This document shows, one piece after another, positions 1 to 11,900 of a DNA stretch of 64,000 nucleotides (position 1 is the first letter of the stretch; the number at the start of each line of letters is the position of its first letter). The stretch is from Mangifera indica (lineage: Eukaryota > Streptophyta > Magnoliopsida > Sapindales > Anacardiaceae): positions 2,232,001 through 2,296,000 of the forward strand of contig NC_058152.1 in assembly GCF_011075055.1 (NCBI RefSeq), written 5' to 3'. Made by a program: the position numbers and the translations under genes. Under the pieces are notes generated by a model that saw only the letters and a program-made list of their open reading frames with translations, was not told the DNA's origin and did not search any database.

Positions 1-2
1 GG

Positions 3-659
3 GAAGCAGAGGGCATCATGTCTACGATGCCAATGAAACCAGATAAGTTTTTGTGGGCTGCCTTGCTTGGTGGTTGCAGAATTCATGGGAACCTTGAACT
101 AGCTAAACAAGCAGCTGAAGCATTATTTGAGATTGAGCCTGAGAATCCAGCCACTTACATTACCATGGCCAACATTTATGCCACTGCTGGCATGTGGACG
201 GAAGTTTCAAAAATCAGAAAGATAATGGATGACAAAGGAGTTGTAAAGAAACCAGGTTTGAGTTGGATTGAGGTCAAGAGAGAGGTACATGTCTTCTTAG
301 TGGGAGATACATCTCATCCAAAGTCCAAGGAAATTCATGAGTTCTTGGGCCAGCTTTCGAGAAGAATGAGGGAAGAAGGGTATATTCCTGATACCAATTT
401 TGTGTTGCATGATGTGGAGGAGGAGCAGAAGGAGCAAAATCTCTCATACCACAGTGAGAAGCTTGCAGTTGCTTTTGGGATTATTGCTACACTCCCAGGA
501 ACAACAATCAAAGTATATAAGAATTTAAGAACTTGTGTAGATTGCCACAATGCCATCAAGTTTATCTCAAAGATTGTCAAGAGAAAAATAATTGTGAGGG
601 ATTCAAATCGGTTCCATAGTTTTGAGGATGGGAATTGCTCTTGTGGAGATTATTGGTGA
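3..659 (+). CDS. PPR protein, DYW subgroup, C-terminal part (5' end outside window)
   Basis: The frame is open from base 3, and the window edge cuts the gene. The ATG at 18 is internal, because the residues before it (EAEGI) continue the PPR pattern. About 218 residues are visible: the last PPR/E-type repeats (PDKFLWAALLGGCRIHGN, then a second helix pair ending near residue 75), the E/E+ region with PGLSWIEV, and a complete DYW domain. In the DYW domain I see the deaminase-like zinc motif HSEKLA, the CVDCH pair and the terminal GNCSCGDYW followed by TGA. In this family DYW proteins perform or guide C-to-U RNA editing in mitochondria or plastids. The targeting peptide and RNA-binding repeats that would name the target are outside the window. 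Nothing in the visible part is broken. Confidence 0.93.
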   Translation, partial: EAEGIMSTMPMKPDKFLWAALLGGCRIHGNLELAKQAAEALFEIEPENPATYITMANIYATAGMWTEVSKIRKIMDDKGVVKKPGLSWIEVKREVHVFLVGDTSHPKSKEIHEFLGQLSRRMREEGYIPDTNFVLHDVEEEQKEQNLSYHSEKLAVAFGIIATLPGTTIKVYKNLRTCVDCHNAIKFISKIVKRKIIVRDSNRFHSFEDGNCSCGDYW

Positions 660-2516
660 TTCAAGACCTTCTGAAAATCCAACAAGTGTCTACTATGTTG
701 CTTTTACAGTCGAACCATTTTCAACACAATTGGCAGATAAGATTAACTCGCATGGAGATTTTTTTCCTCTTCAATATCACTCTGGACGATTAATATGTGA
801 GCTAGGTGTGGGAAAGGGCTATGGTCATATTCAGTATTTTAAAGTTTGTCAATAGATTAAAAAAAGGATTTTTTGCTATTTCAAGTTAAGAAACTATAAA
901 CAATGCTATGTTGGAAGTGATTAGTTGTTAGCTGCTTTTAATTTTTGAGTTTATCTTCCCTATGAAGTCAATGTTCAATTAGTCCTTGGAGACTTCGGAT
1001 GCTTGAATTCCAATGAGTGTAAAGTTTTTAGGTGAGAATTTATCAGAGTATATTATATCAATAAACATTTTTGTTGTTGTACTCAGTGGATTTTCTGCAA
1101 TTTTGATGTGCAGCTACAATCTCTTGTTACATCAGAATGTTTTGTTTTTTTTTTTTTATCATTGTTATTGCAATGTGAGGTGACTATATCCTGCTGGAGA
1201 AAAACATAAGACAATCGAACAAAAGTTTATTAAGATTAGGGTTTACTGTTAGCTATTTGAAGCTCGCTGTGGTTCCTCTGAACGTTGCAATCTGATAAAT
1301 TGAGTGGTGATAATTATTTTGATTATATTGTATTATCAAATCGCTGATCTTAATTTTTTTTTCATGATCTTCATACAGATACTATGAACCAAGAAAAAAC
1401 TGATGGAGGATATCAGTTTCACTTCCTTATCTCAGCTGGATGTGACTTTGCCTTTTGCAAGTTTGAACCTCTGAATTCTTCTAATTCTTGGATATATCTT
1501 AATATATGAGGGTACTTTGTACCTGTTGATCATTTTCCTTAATTTAAGGTTATAGCTTATTCGTCATAATGAAAAAGGCCAGAACTTCAATTTTTTCAAA
1601 CAAAACTCTTCCACAATATATTTTCTTAACTTTTCTTTTACTTTACCATAGCCGTTTTATTGTGATTCAGTTTCAATATTACTTTAAATTAATGTATTGA
1701 CACAGTTATCTTCAATTTTTAATTACATTACTTTAAGTCCAGATTTTGCTAGAACTATGTAACATGATGTACTGATCTTCAGTAATCAGATGATCTAAGC
1801 CTTTATGTAATGTTTGCTGCTGGATGAACTGTTGGGCATTATGAATTCTCTGTCTTTGTGTTTGTTTAATGTAATTCAAGGGTGAGATTGTACATGTTTT
1901 GTATAGTTGATAGGCTTTCTTGTATTCTATCTTGCCATTAAGTTAGACAGAAATACAAATGCTCTTGGGTACTTTATTGGGTTTATTTCGGTTGGGAAAC
2001 TAAAGATGTATCTTTTGTAGATTGTGGGCTGCTTTAATTGATTTATAAAAGTCTTAATTTTCATTTTAAACACATTGCAGGATCGGATCGGCTGATCCGA
2101 TCGGTTGAATTGGACAGACAAAAATTTGCGTTTGACCCAATCCTTATATGTTAATTTTGATCATGTATATACCATCAATTGAAACTTACTTTCATGTTAA
2201 GGTAATTCTGTTATATGTTTAACAATAAATTATGCAAAATTGTTTTAAATATTTTTTGTAAACAGGTAAGCGGTTCGACCACTTACTAACTGATTGTTGA
2301 AAGATATGACAACTGACAATTGCATCTTGGGAGAAATAATGCAAAAAGCAAGGATTCTCATGCTTTTGCTTTTCTTTTAGATGCAAAAAGCCAAGGATTC
2401 TCATGCTTTTGCTTCTCTTTACTTTTCCATCTAGGAAATCAATAAAGGTTTATCCCTGAGTGAAAGTTGTTCCACTCTTAGAATTGAGACCTGTTTTTTT
2501 GCTAGAAGACAAAGTG
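660..2516. other. Intergenic, 3' flank of the PPR gene
   Basis: AT-rich DNA with only short chance frames. The first few hundred bases are probably PPR 3' UTR. No RNA gene or domain-coding stretch was recognised. The only structure seen is the 42 bp tandem repeat at 2339-2421. Confidence 0.5.
2339..2421. repeat. Two-copy tandem repeat, about 42 bp unit
   Basis: Two adjacent near-identical units start at 2339 and 2381. Both begin ATGCAAAAAG and contain AAGGATTCTCATGCTTTTGC. They differ by one inserted C and a few substitutions near the end, as expected of a local slippage duplication. The repeat lies just upstream of the RPW8 relic. Confidence 0.8.
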
Positions 2517-2860
2517 ATGCCTAACATTGGAGGAGCTGTTTTTGGAGCATTCTTCGGAGCGTTATTCCAGGCTGTTGTAGAGGCAAATATTAAAGCAGAG
2601 ATGTTCAAGACCTTGTTGGAACAACTAAAGTTCACTTAAACGTCTGAATCTTTTTTCGTAAATGAAATTCAGAAGTTGAATAGAGATTTGGATTGGCCAA
2701 AGCATGAAACTGACAGGTTAACTGGAACAATGCGAGCAATTTTGAGCACAAATGCTCTTCAATAAGATTGAATTGCTTTAAAAGAATTTGTTACGCTCAC
2801 AAACTTCAGAAACTGGATGCCTCAGTAGTTAGGTTCTGTCAGGTTGATAATGTCTTATGT
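2517..2860 (+). pseudogene. RPW8-domain relic of an NLR gene
   Basis: An ATG at 2517 opens 40 codons (MPNIGGAVFGAFFGALFQAV...) that line up with the start of the complete RPW8-NLRs in this window (FIGGAFLGAVFGELLRVVVEAKEKAK), then stops at 2637. Further downstream, in shifting frames, come EIQKLNRDLDWPKHETDRL (complete genes: [19 protein letters not shown]) and a match to the RFFQVD segment near 2845. Several stops and frameshifts interrupt it, and no NB-ARC follows. Similarity ends near 2860, where retroelement sequence begins. The divergence suggests a relic older than the complete genes here. Confidence 0.8.
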
Positions 2861-3560
2861 TCGATGGTTGTGCTCCCTTAGTCAATCTAAAGACGTTGTT
2901 TGGGGGGTAGTTGGGTTGGAGTCTCCAAAAACCTTCAAATTTATGAAGTGTAACAGCTAAATTCCTTGTCAATTTCCTCTTGTATCTCGACTAGTAACAC
3001 CATGACTGTCGTAACCTCAATCCAACACATTTGATCCGAATTCCTAGCTGTTTTTCACTAAATTTTAGTCTAAGACCTTCAATTTAGTTAAAGATGGATC
3101 ACCTTGGAGTATTAATTGTTTATTTGCAGTTCTAAATTTAATATACATGACCTTCCAATTTACAATTATTCCACTCCCAACACCAGGTCTACATTCTCAA
3201 GTTGAAAGGGTAGAAAATTTTGAGTTATCGAAATTCCTTGTATTGCAATAGACGCCCCTTCACAAATTCCAGAGCTCTAAATTCGCTTCCCATCACCTAC
3301 TAAAACCCCCCAAATGGTTTAGTCAGTCAAATTCACACACCAATTCCTTAACCATTTCCAATGAAATGAAATTGTGGGCAGTACCAAAATCCACCAAAAT
3401 GATCACTTTCCATTTTCCAATTCGTCGCTTCACTTTGAGTGTTTCATAAGAAGTGAGACCCATAACGGAATGTAGAGATCTTCTATTTTCTATCAGAACC
3501 TATCCCATCTTCCTAGTATTAACCTCTCTCTTCAGTTTTGGTCCTTTTGAACCACAGACG
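2860..3560 (-). mobile_element. Degenerate Ty3/gypsy fragment (retropepsin to start of RT)
   Basis: On the minus strand about 3470-3330 reads roughly KVIILVDFGTAHNFIS, which matches the LIDSGATHNFIS signature of plant gypsy retropepsins (RVP_2 type). Closer to 2870 the minus strand reads F.GFW..QPNYPPNN followed by LTKGAQPSNIRHYQP, resembling the linker before gypsy reverse transcriptase (LPP...H.I.L..G..P.N.R.Y). Stops and frameshifts are frequent, and neither LTRs nor an RT core are present. The same fragment, joined to the same RPW8 relic, recurs at 14410-15110. Confidence 0.65.
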
Positions 3561-3582
3561 CTCTGTTTTTTTGTTCCTTAAT

Positions 3583-4062
3583 GGCCAAAAGACTTATTCC
3601 CACCCAAGGTTTAGTTTAAATCTGAAGTCACACCTACTAAGTTTCAAAAATTCAAACATTTATTCATCTATTGAATTTGGGTATTACTATCAGAAATAAA
3701 ATGTCATTTAGAAATTTTATTTAAATTCATATTTTCAATTACTTTTAAGTTTTGAAATTTTTATTTCTGCTTCTTAACCTCATATTTTTCAAGTTTAAAA
3801 ATTTATTTTTCACCTCTAAATCTAGGGTTACAAACTTTTTCCCATATAAATTCTAATTGCACCCAATTTCCTTTCTCCTCCTCCTTATTAACGATTCCTC
3901 ATCTTTGGCCATTGGCTCTCTTTCTCTCGGTGACGCTCCTTTTATTTACTAACAAAGACAAAAGATCTTTGTTTGAGAAGAAAATAATGAGTCATTGTCT
4001 GAGACAAAGACAAAGACGAAGACGAAGACAAAGAGAAAAAGAAAGACGAAGACAAAAAAAGT
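3583..4062. mobile_element. One-ended MULE-like element remnant
   Basis: The left end (GGCCAAAAGACTTATTCCC, then ACCCAAGG) matches the TIR of the element at 29415. No matching right TIR was found. Sequence paralogous to the NLR3 flank resumes near 4063, so the right end appears deleted. The last part, about 3995-4062, is a purine-rich GACAAA/GACGAA repeat. Confidence 0.55.
3995..4062. repeat. Purine-rich GACAAA/GACGAA imperfect microsatellite
   Basis: A run of AGACAAAGACGAAGACGAAG type hexamers on one strand, within the one-ended element. No coding frame is associated with it. Confidence 0.7.
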
Positions 4063-5599
4063 AAAAATTATTGATATAAAATTATAAAGATACAAGGCTC
4101 AATTTTTCAATTTCGCTACAAAAAGAAAAACTATCTACGTGGAAAGGTGACTTTCTTACCAACATGAAAATGAAACATGTTGTGTAGAATTAGTGGATGA
4201 AGAGTGCATGAAAAACATATACGATTACAGTTGACCCGAATGAGATTTAACCTTTTTAAAAGTATTGTATAATAACTTTATTATCAATATTATAAAATAC
4301 ATTATTTTCTATGTACACATCTAAGTTATCATTTAACTATTGATCAATTATTTTATTATGCAAAACAAGTCTTCACAAAATTTATTACTGAAAATGTTAT
4401 CTCTATACTAGTAACGATAATTAGTAAAATCAATATTAATTTTATTAACAGATAAACTAATAACACATTATCTTTTTTAGTTTCAACTATCACTTTTAAA
4501 AAATCTTTTAGACAACACTTATAATTTTATTTAAAACAATAATTGTAGTTTCTTTTTGGATCACTGATGTTAACATTAAAAATATATTATCTTGATATAT
4601 TATTTTATTTAATTTTTTAATAATAAAAAATTACGATAATTTTTTATTATTAATAGTGATTTATCATATAATATAGATAATAATCTGATTATTAATTTAT
4701 TTTTTGTATTAAAAATTATCAAAATAATCTTGATTTTATTATAATTTTATTTTTATTTACTAATTTTTTATGTATAAAATACTTTTATTCTTAATTAATA
4801 TAAAAAATAATATAAAATATATTTTAAAATAATTATATAGAAAGGTATTTATATAAAATAATGTTTTAATATTTTTTTAATATTTTTAATTAAATACGAT
4901 AATTATTTATAATAATCAATTTTTATCAAACAAAAATAATTTTTTTACTATTACCAAACTGCCCTTATAATTTCATGAACTCTCGTTTCTTCATCTACCT
5001 TTCTTCTTTCACCTCTCTTGTTTAAAGACAAGATCTCTCGTCCGACTATGTAACTTTCCTCCTCGTCCGCTCCTTCGTTGGCAGTTGTACGCTCGTCTGA
5101 ATTGTCTCCTAATCAAGTCCTTATAACTAGATTGGCATGGTTAATGAATAGAACTGTGTAACGATGTTTAGACTTCTCGATGTAGCTTACTCCAACAAAA
5201 TCCCACTTGGCATTTTCAGAAACTTGATCACTCTCCGTACTCTAAACCTACGTCTCAAATCCCCATGTGGCCAACTCCCTTCTAATCTTTATCTCTATTC
5301 TAATATTCGTAATTTAGCTCGAAACATTAGGTTCCATCTCTCCGTCTAGCGCAAATAGAACTCCATATGCATCAATTTGGAGGTCCTCACCTCACTGCCA
5401 ACCCATATCCATTAGGTAGGAAAGTGCAACCATATATGTCAAAAGGAAACAGTTCTAGTTTTTCTCCGTTTTTGTGTTTGTTTTCTGAGAAATTTAAGGG
5501 GATAATTGGTGGTTTGTGTTGAATGTTGGGGGTAATGGTGGATGCCCACTAAATTACTTTCAAATTCTCTTAGTTAAAGTTAACAGACAAAGTCGGAGA
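4063..5599. other. AT-rich flank of NLR 1, with an empty transposon site
   Basis: Bases 4064-4240 and 5260-5500 are paralogous to the upstream flanks of the complete NLRs (about 29290-30430 and 30670-30900; again near 45600 and 47000). Bases 4250-4960 are extremely AT-rich. GTGTAGAAT at 4182-4190 is the uninterrupted form of the site occupied by a MULE-like element at 29415-30387. No gene is seen. Confidence 0.6.
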
Positions 5600-5964
5600 C
5601 TACAGGGAAAGTGTCATTTTGAAACTTAAAGGCAGGTTCTTCCCTTAATTAAGCCGCCGCGTGGTCTTGTCAATGTCAATGCTAAACTGGCCACAATCCA
5701 CAGCCCTATGTGCAATTGTGCAGTATTGTGTAGTAAGCTTCGTTTACATTTACAAAAGCACCGGTAAGCTCTGGACTAGCTACACCTGTACCTTCTCTAA
5801 TTTTCGTTTATCGTTTGTCCAAGTGAGACAGTGAAGAAGAGAGAACAACTAACCTTGATTAAGGGAGGCTATTATTCTTTCTTCATGGATTCATTACAAA
5901 GCTCGGATTGCAATTGAAATTAGTTCAGTTCTTGAATTGGGTATTTACGATTTGAAGTGGTGGG
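5600..5964 (+). promoter_or_regulatory. Promoter and leader of NLR/chimera 1
   Basis: Shared with the promoters of the other RPW8-NLRs here. It contains an exact GCC-box (AGCCGCC, 5652-5658) and two adjacent W-box cores on the minus strand (TTGAC twice within 5669-5680, read as GTCAATGTCAAT). Where NLRs 3 and 5 have TATAAAA this copy has TACAAAA (about 5751-5757), so its TATA box is degraded. ERF factors bind GCC boxes and WRKY factors bind TTGAC cores; their use here is inferred. Confidence 0.55.
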
Positions 5965-8900
5965 ATGGAAACTGACAGTGGTGGGAAGGAAGCTGGGATG
6001 GAAGCCGAAAGTGGTGGAAGGGAAGCTGAATTTATTGGAGGAGCTTTTCTTGGAGCACTGTTTGAGGACCTACTAAGAGGTGTTGCAGAGGGCAAAGAGA
6101 AAGACAAAAATTTAAGGCCCCATTTGGAGCATGTGGAATCTGCTTTGCGAAATAATGCTAGGGTTATCGAACATATTGAGAAGTGCAATAAAATATTGGA
6201 TCATCCAGGGAGTGAAACTCAATTGTTGATTGACAAAATGAAGGGAGGCGGGGGGCTTCTTCGCAAGTGCTCCACAGTGAAGTGGAATCCCATTAAAAAC
6301 ACTCGTTATGCTAATAAACTAGTGAAACTGGATAGCCTAATTGACAGGCTCCTTCAGGTTGATATGCCAGCTCAAAAGACAGGTGACAACAAAGAAATTC
6401 TTGTGGGTGTGACAGATCAACAAAGGTCTTTAATCGCATGTTCTAGTACTGGAGACATTCGTGGCAAGTTTGATCAAGATGGGATTATTAGACCTTGCTC
6501 AGTGCCTGATCCTCCGGAGATTACCCCTGGATTAGATGTACCTTTGGAGGAGTTAAAGAGGGAATTGTTAAGGGATGGCAAGCAAGTGATTGTTGTGTCA
6601 GCTCCTGGAGGAACTGGGAAGACTACATTGATTAAAAAACTTTGCAAAGACCAAAACGTTGAAGGTATCCATATCAATTACTTATTCTCCTTTTTTTTTT
6701 CTAAGCCCTTTATGTTTAAGTTAATTTGCACTGTTGCATAATTATTTATAATGATTGTGTTGATAACTTTTCCGTTGAGATACTGATTGTCTATTGAATT
6801 AGAAATCCTTCAGTAAAACCTGCCAGTTTCGCTATATTGCTAGATATAAACCTCTGTACCATTAGTTCTTATGGGAATAGAAGTTCTTTTGGGTTTTTGT
6901 ACATTCAAATTTGTTGTTAGGAGATTGATGAAGCAATTTTCATTTATCATAGTTCTGCTGTATGTACTAAAGTCTGGAAGGATAGATAACATGTACACAT
7001 GGTGTTTCAGTTGTGTTCAAATTTCATTAGGTAGTAGTGGCACTTAGTTTCAGAAGAACCTTTATTGAAAGCATTCTGACACGGTATTTGAACAGAAAAA
7101 TTCAAGGACAAGATTTTCTTTGTCAGTGTTTCTAAACCACACGATGTGAAGGTCATCGTACGGAAAATAATCCAACATTTGGGTAAAGATGTACCTGAGT
7201 TTCAAACAGATGAGCATGCAATCAATGACTTGGAACGATTGTTGAAGGAAATGGGATCACAGCCCATATTGTTAGTCCTTGATGATGTCTGGTCTGAATC
7301 AGAATCCATGCTGCACAAGTTCAAGTCCCAATTGCCCAATTACAAGATTTTGGTGACTTCAAGATCTGTATTCCCAAAACTTGGTTTTGTATATAAATTA
7401 AAACCATTGAATGAAGAAGCTGCTGAAACACTTTTCCGTTATACAACAGGTGGAGACTCATCCATTCAAGATCAAAAGCTTGTCAATAAGGTGCTCAACA
7501 ATCTTCAGTACTAAGATGTACATATGCGTCTGTTTTCCTTTTATTTTCATTTTTATTATGCATATATTGGATATGAAATCATTTTTAGTTTAAGTTATTA
7601 AACTTCTTTGCATGTTTAATCAACCAAAGCACACTTTGATTTAGCATAAATTTATTACAGATATTGGGAATCTGTAAGGGATCTCCTCTCGCCCTTACTG
7701 TTGTTGGTAGATCACTCTGCGGGCGGCCTGCAGCGGTCTGGAAAAGTAAAGTCAAGGAATGGCAGGATACTACTATTTTCCCTTCTAACACTGATTTGCT
7801 TGTTTGTCTCCAAAGCAGCTTGGATGCCTTAAATGATAAGCTCAAGGAGTGTTACATGGACCTTGGTTCATTTCCTGAGTACCATAGAATTCCTGTCACC
7901 ACCCTTATCGACATGTGGGTGGAATTGTATAAAAGGGATGAAGATGATCTTTGTGCCATCCTTAGTGATCTCTCCAATGTAAATCTGTTTGATCTAGTGG
8001 CGACAAGGTATGCTGGCTATATAGTTCTCTATAATGTAACTAAATGCTTTCTCTGATGATTTCTCAAAGGGGTAAATGAAGAAAAGGTATTTAAAAGCAA
8101 ACAAAAGTTTCAGGGAGCCACTAATAAAGTTTAGCATTTTGTGATTCATTTTATGGATGACTGTCTTCAATTGTTGCAAATGAGAATTGATTGTGATGAA
8201 TTTTATACCTGTGTCACTGACTATTCATTCTATCAACTTATCAAGTCTGTTGTTTAATATCTACAGAATTTGAATCTGATCCTAACTAATAATTTATGCC
8301 TATTCGACCGGAAAATGGCAGTGATGAAAGCTCCCACCACGATCACTTTGTTGTACAGCATGATCTTCTCAGAGAGCTAATTATATATCAAAGCATGTTG
8401 GAACCAGTAGAAAAGATGAAAAGACTATTCATCGAGATAAGTGGAAACAATTTTCCTGAGTGGTGGTTGGAAAAGAAATCGCAACCAGTAAATGCGCGTC
8501 TCTTGTCGATAACCACAGGTTTTTCATTTCAAACACACCTCTGATTTTTTTTTTTTTGAAAATTTCCTATGTTCTGCTCATTTTAAATTGGACATCATTT
8601 GCAGATGATACATTCTCATCTAGTTGGTATGATCTCGAAGCACCTGCAGTAGAAGTTGTGGTTCTAAATGTTCGAACAAAGGAGTACACCATGCCGAATT
8701 TTATGGAGAAGATGAAAAATTTGAAGGTGTTGATAGTCACAGGTTGTGGATTCCTTCCTGTTGAATTAAGTGACTTTCAACTTCTCAGTTCTTTGCCCAA
8801 TCTAAAGAGAATTAGATTGGAGCGAGTTTCAATTCCTTGGTTTGACATGACAACGATGCAAATGAAACATCTGCAGAAGATATCTTTGGTTTTATGCAAT

Positions 8901-11900
8901 GTGGGTCAGGTTTTCAGTAATTCTACCTTCCAAATTTCAAATGCATTTCCAAATCTGAAGGAGTTGGACATTGATTATTGCAATGATCTTGAGGCACTGC
9001 CCGATGACATGGGTAATATCATCTCCCTAAAAACTCTCAGCATCACTAATTGTCATAAGCTGCCCCAACTGCCTGATGGATCGGCAAGCTGGTAAACTTG
9101 GAGGTTTTAAAGCTTGCTTCGTGTACTAATCTGGAAGCATTGCCTGACTCAATCGAGAACCTAACCAATTTAAAGTTCCTCGATATATCTGAATGTCTGG
9201 GCATCGCAGAATTCCCAGTGCAGATTGGAAGAAGCTTGGACGAGAGAGAACGAGACAGTTTTATAGATAGAGATAGATATAGATCAGATGGAGCTGGCGA
9301 CGGAGTTTCATCAACAATTAAGAGGTCTTATTTTATTTTCTCTGTTTTTATTTCGTATTGGTTCAATTGAATGAAATTAACATTTTATAAATTTATGATT
9401 ATCATAATTAATTAATTAACTCAGCCTGCATTCTGATTTTTCCCTTTTTAGCTTCTGCATATTGTAGCATTAATGGAGACACATTTTTTATTATTTATAA
9501 TGAGCTTAATTTAATTATTATTTCCTTGTAAATTGTTGTCGTGTTTCAGCATGTTCTCCTGCCTTGTTAAGAGGAAGAAGACTGGATATTTGGAGACGAG
9601 GCCAACAAGGAAGTTGCAGCTAGATCTGAATACAATTGAAAGCTCTAGAGAAAAGATGTTTCAGCATTATTATAATTTTCCTCAGGGTAATAAAGTATGG
9701 TCTGCCCCAGAGATGCTGCGTTTAGATATTCCTGGCCTTCGTTCATCTGCATACTTTGATTACACTGCTTTTAGTGCTGATAATTCTCCTTGTCAAAGTC
9801 CTCCTAGTATAAGCCCATGTCGAAACCCTGTTAGCCCAACTGGGACTCCCTCACCGATGAATTCCAAATTGTCCCGTGAAACTGCTAGTCATGTTGAAGT
9901 CCATCCCTACCTCTTCCTCCAGGTTCACCCATTTCTTCAGCTTCAACTTCTATTCCACATATTCCAGCTAAACCTGAACCTTTTCCAATGAATAGTCAGT
10001 GGCAAAAGGGAAAGCTTATTGGACGGGGTACTTTTGGAAGTGTTTATGTTGCCAGCAATCGGTATATGGATTCTGTGTAATCTTATTGCTAGTTTCTTCT
10101 TCTGATGCAGCAAACACTAAATTTGGCTTTTCCTTTGTGACAGAGAAACCGGAGCTTTGTGTGCGATGAAAGAGGTTGAAATATTTCCCGGTGACCCAAA
10201 ATCTGCTGAGTGTATAAAGCAACTGGAACAGGTTGGTACCAAGCAGATTGCGTTCAAAACAAACCAAATTTCTTAAATGCAAAAGAGATTAAGAGGTTGC
10301 CTATAAATATATTTTGTGGTTTGCTTTGTCAGATCTCATTGGCCCTGACGTACGTATTGTATATGTTCTGCTTTTTTGAGCTATGAACAGTTTTTTTTTT
10401 TTTTTGGGTTCATAGAGAAAAGTGAAAACGCTATAACATCTCCCATCTAACTCTTGCATTTGTTTCAGGAAATCAAAGTTCTTAGCCAATTGAAGCACCC
10501 AAACATTGTGCAGTATTATGGTAGTGAAATAGTTGAGTAATCTTCTGGTTGCAGGTTTGGCATCCTGTTTGTAATGTTTGCTTGCTGTAGCATTGACTCT
10601 AAATTTTATGTATTGGCAGGTTGAAGACAAATTTTATATATATCTGGAGTATGTTCATCCTGGTTCGATTAACAAATATGTCCATGAACATTGTGGAGCA
10701 ATGACAGAGTCTGTTGTTCGCAATTTTACTCGTCATATTCTTTTTGGATTGGCTTACTTACATAGTAAAAAGACGATCCACAGGTACAAACAACACGCTT
10801 TGTTTGAAACGTTATCTTCCTGTACATTTAATGTGGCAAATTGAAGTATAAGAGCATAATACATTTAATTCAGTTTATATGTAGAGTGAATTGTAATCTT
10901 AGGGGCAAGCCTATCGTAGTTGATTGGGATTATTTTCAGAATGTGTTATTTATTTATTTTTATATAGGGACATCAAAGGAGCTAATCTACTTGTTGATGC
11001 GTTAGGAATTGTTAAGCTTGCTGACTTTGGAATGGCTAAACTTGTGAGTTTTCATTAAACTTTTTAAATATTGTTATATGCAATGCTCAAAGGCATGTTT
11101 TTAATTGTGTACCTGTGAGATCTTTGAAGTTTTCTTCTTGCAGGAATTCTCTGTTTCTTTGCCTTTTTTAAAGTGTGCATTACAAATTTGCTTCTTTGTG
11201 GTTATCTTAATGCGAAAATTTTATTCATGCTGCTATAGCATTAGATTGAAATTTTTGGGTATTCTTGAATTTAAAAGTGAGACAAAGTCTTTAATTGGGG
11301 GATTTCTCCTTCTGCTTGGGCAAAAATGTGACAGTGTGGTACAAGCTGAAACAACGATTTGCAGTCTTTTATGTGACAAAATTATAGCAGTATATTCTGT
11401 TAGTTTTATTCCTGTATTTCTTTTAACATTAACTGTCAAATAATTTAGTGTTAGCCTTAATTTACCTTTGTGATCCCATAAGCAGTGTTATCATATGTTC
11501 AATGTGCTGGTGCTTATTCTTTCTGGTCCACGTAATATGCTATATATAATTTAGAAAAAGGTTACCTTGGATGGTTGAAACTGCATGTATATAATGGTAT
11601 CTGAAAACAACACTCATTATTTATTGCTTTAACAATCCATCATCTGGGATTTTTTTGTTCTTTCATATTTGGCCTTAATAATTTTTGGGCTTCATTTGTT
11701 TCTCAGCTGACTGGACAAGGAGCCCTTCTTTCTATGAAGGGAAGCCCATACTGGATGGCTCCAGAGGTACATTTTTGCTGCAACATCAACTTGTGCTGTT
11801 CTATAGCTTCACAATATTGATATTAATGTTTTCCTTGCAGCTCATAATGTCGGTCATGCAGAAAGATGGCAACTCTGATCTTGCACTTGCTGTTGATATC

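Noticed and set aside
622..855. 77-codon frame overlapping the end of the PPR gene
   Set aside because: Starts inside the DYW codons in another frame and has no domain. Shadow frame and 3' UTR.
5164..5349. 61-codon frame with an LRR-like phrase (GIFRNLITLRTLNLR)
   Set aside because: The sequence is part of the conserved NLR upstream flank. The matching regions near 30660 and 46980 do not keep the frame. Chance resemblance.
7585..7845. Antisense frame of 86-88 codons opposite NLR exon 3, repeated in all five NLR copies (also near 19389, 32959, 37513, 49290)
   Set aside because: It is conserved only because the sense exon is conserved. It runs into intron sequence and has no recognisable domain.
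11105..11443. 112-codon frame within the intron before the LTGQ exon of chimera 1, repeated in chimeras 2 and 3 (22914, 40995)
   Set aside because: Lies between the DFG exon and the activation-loop exon, is bounded by splice sites and has no known domain. An open stretch of intron.
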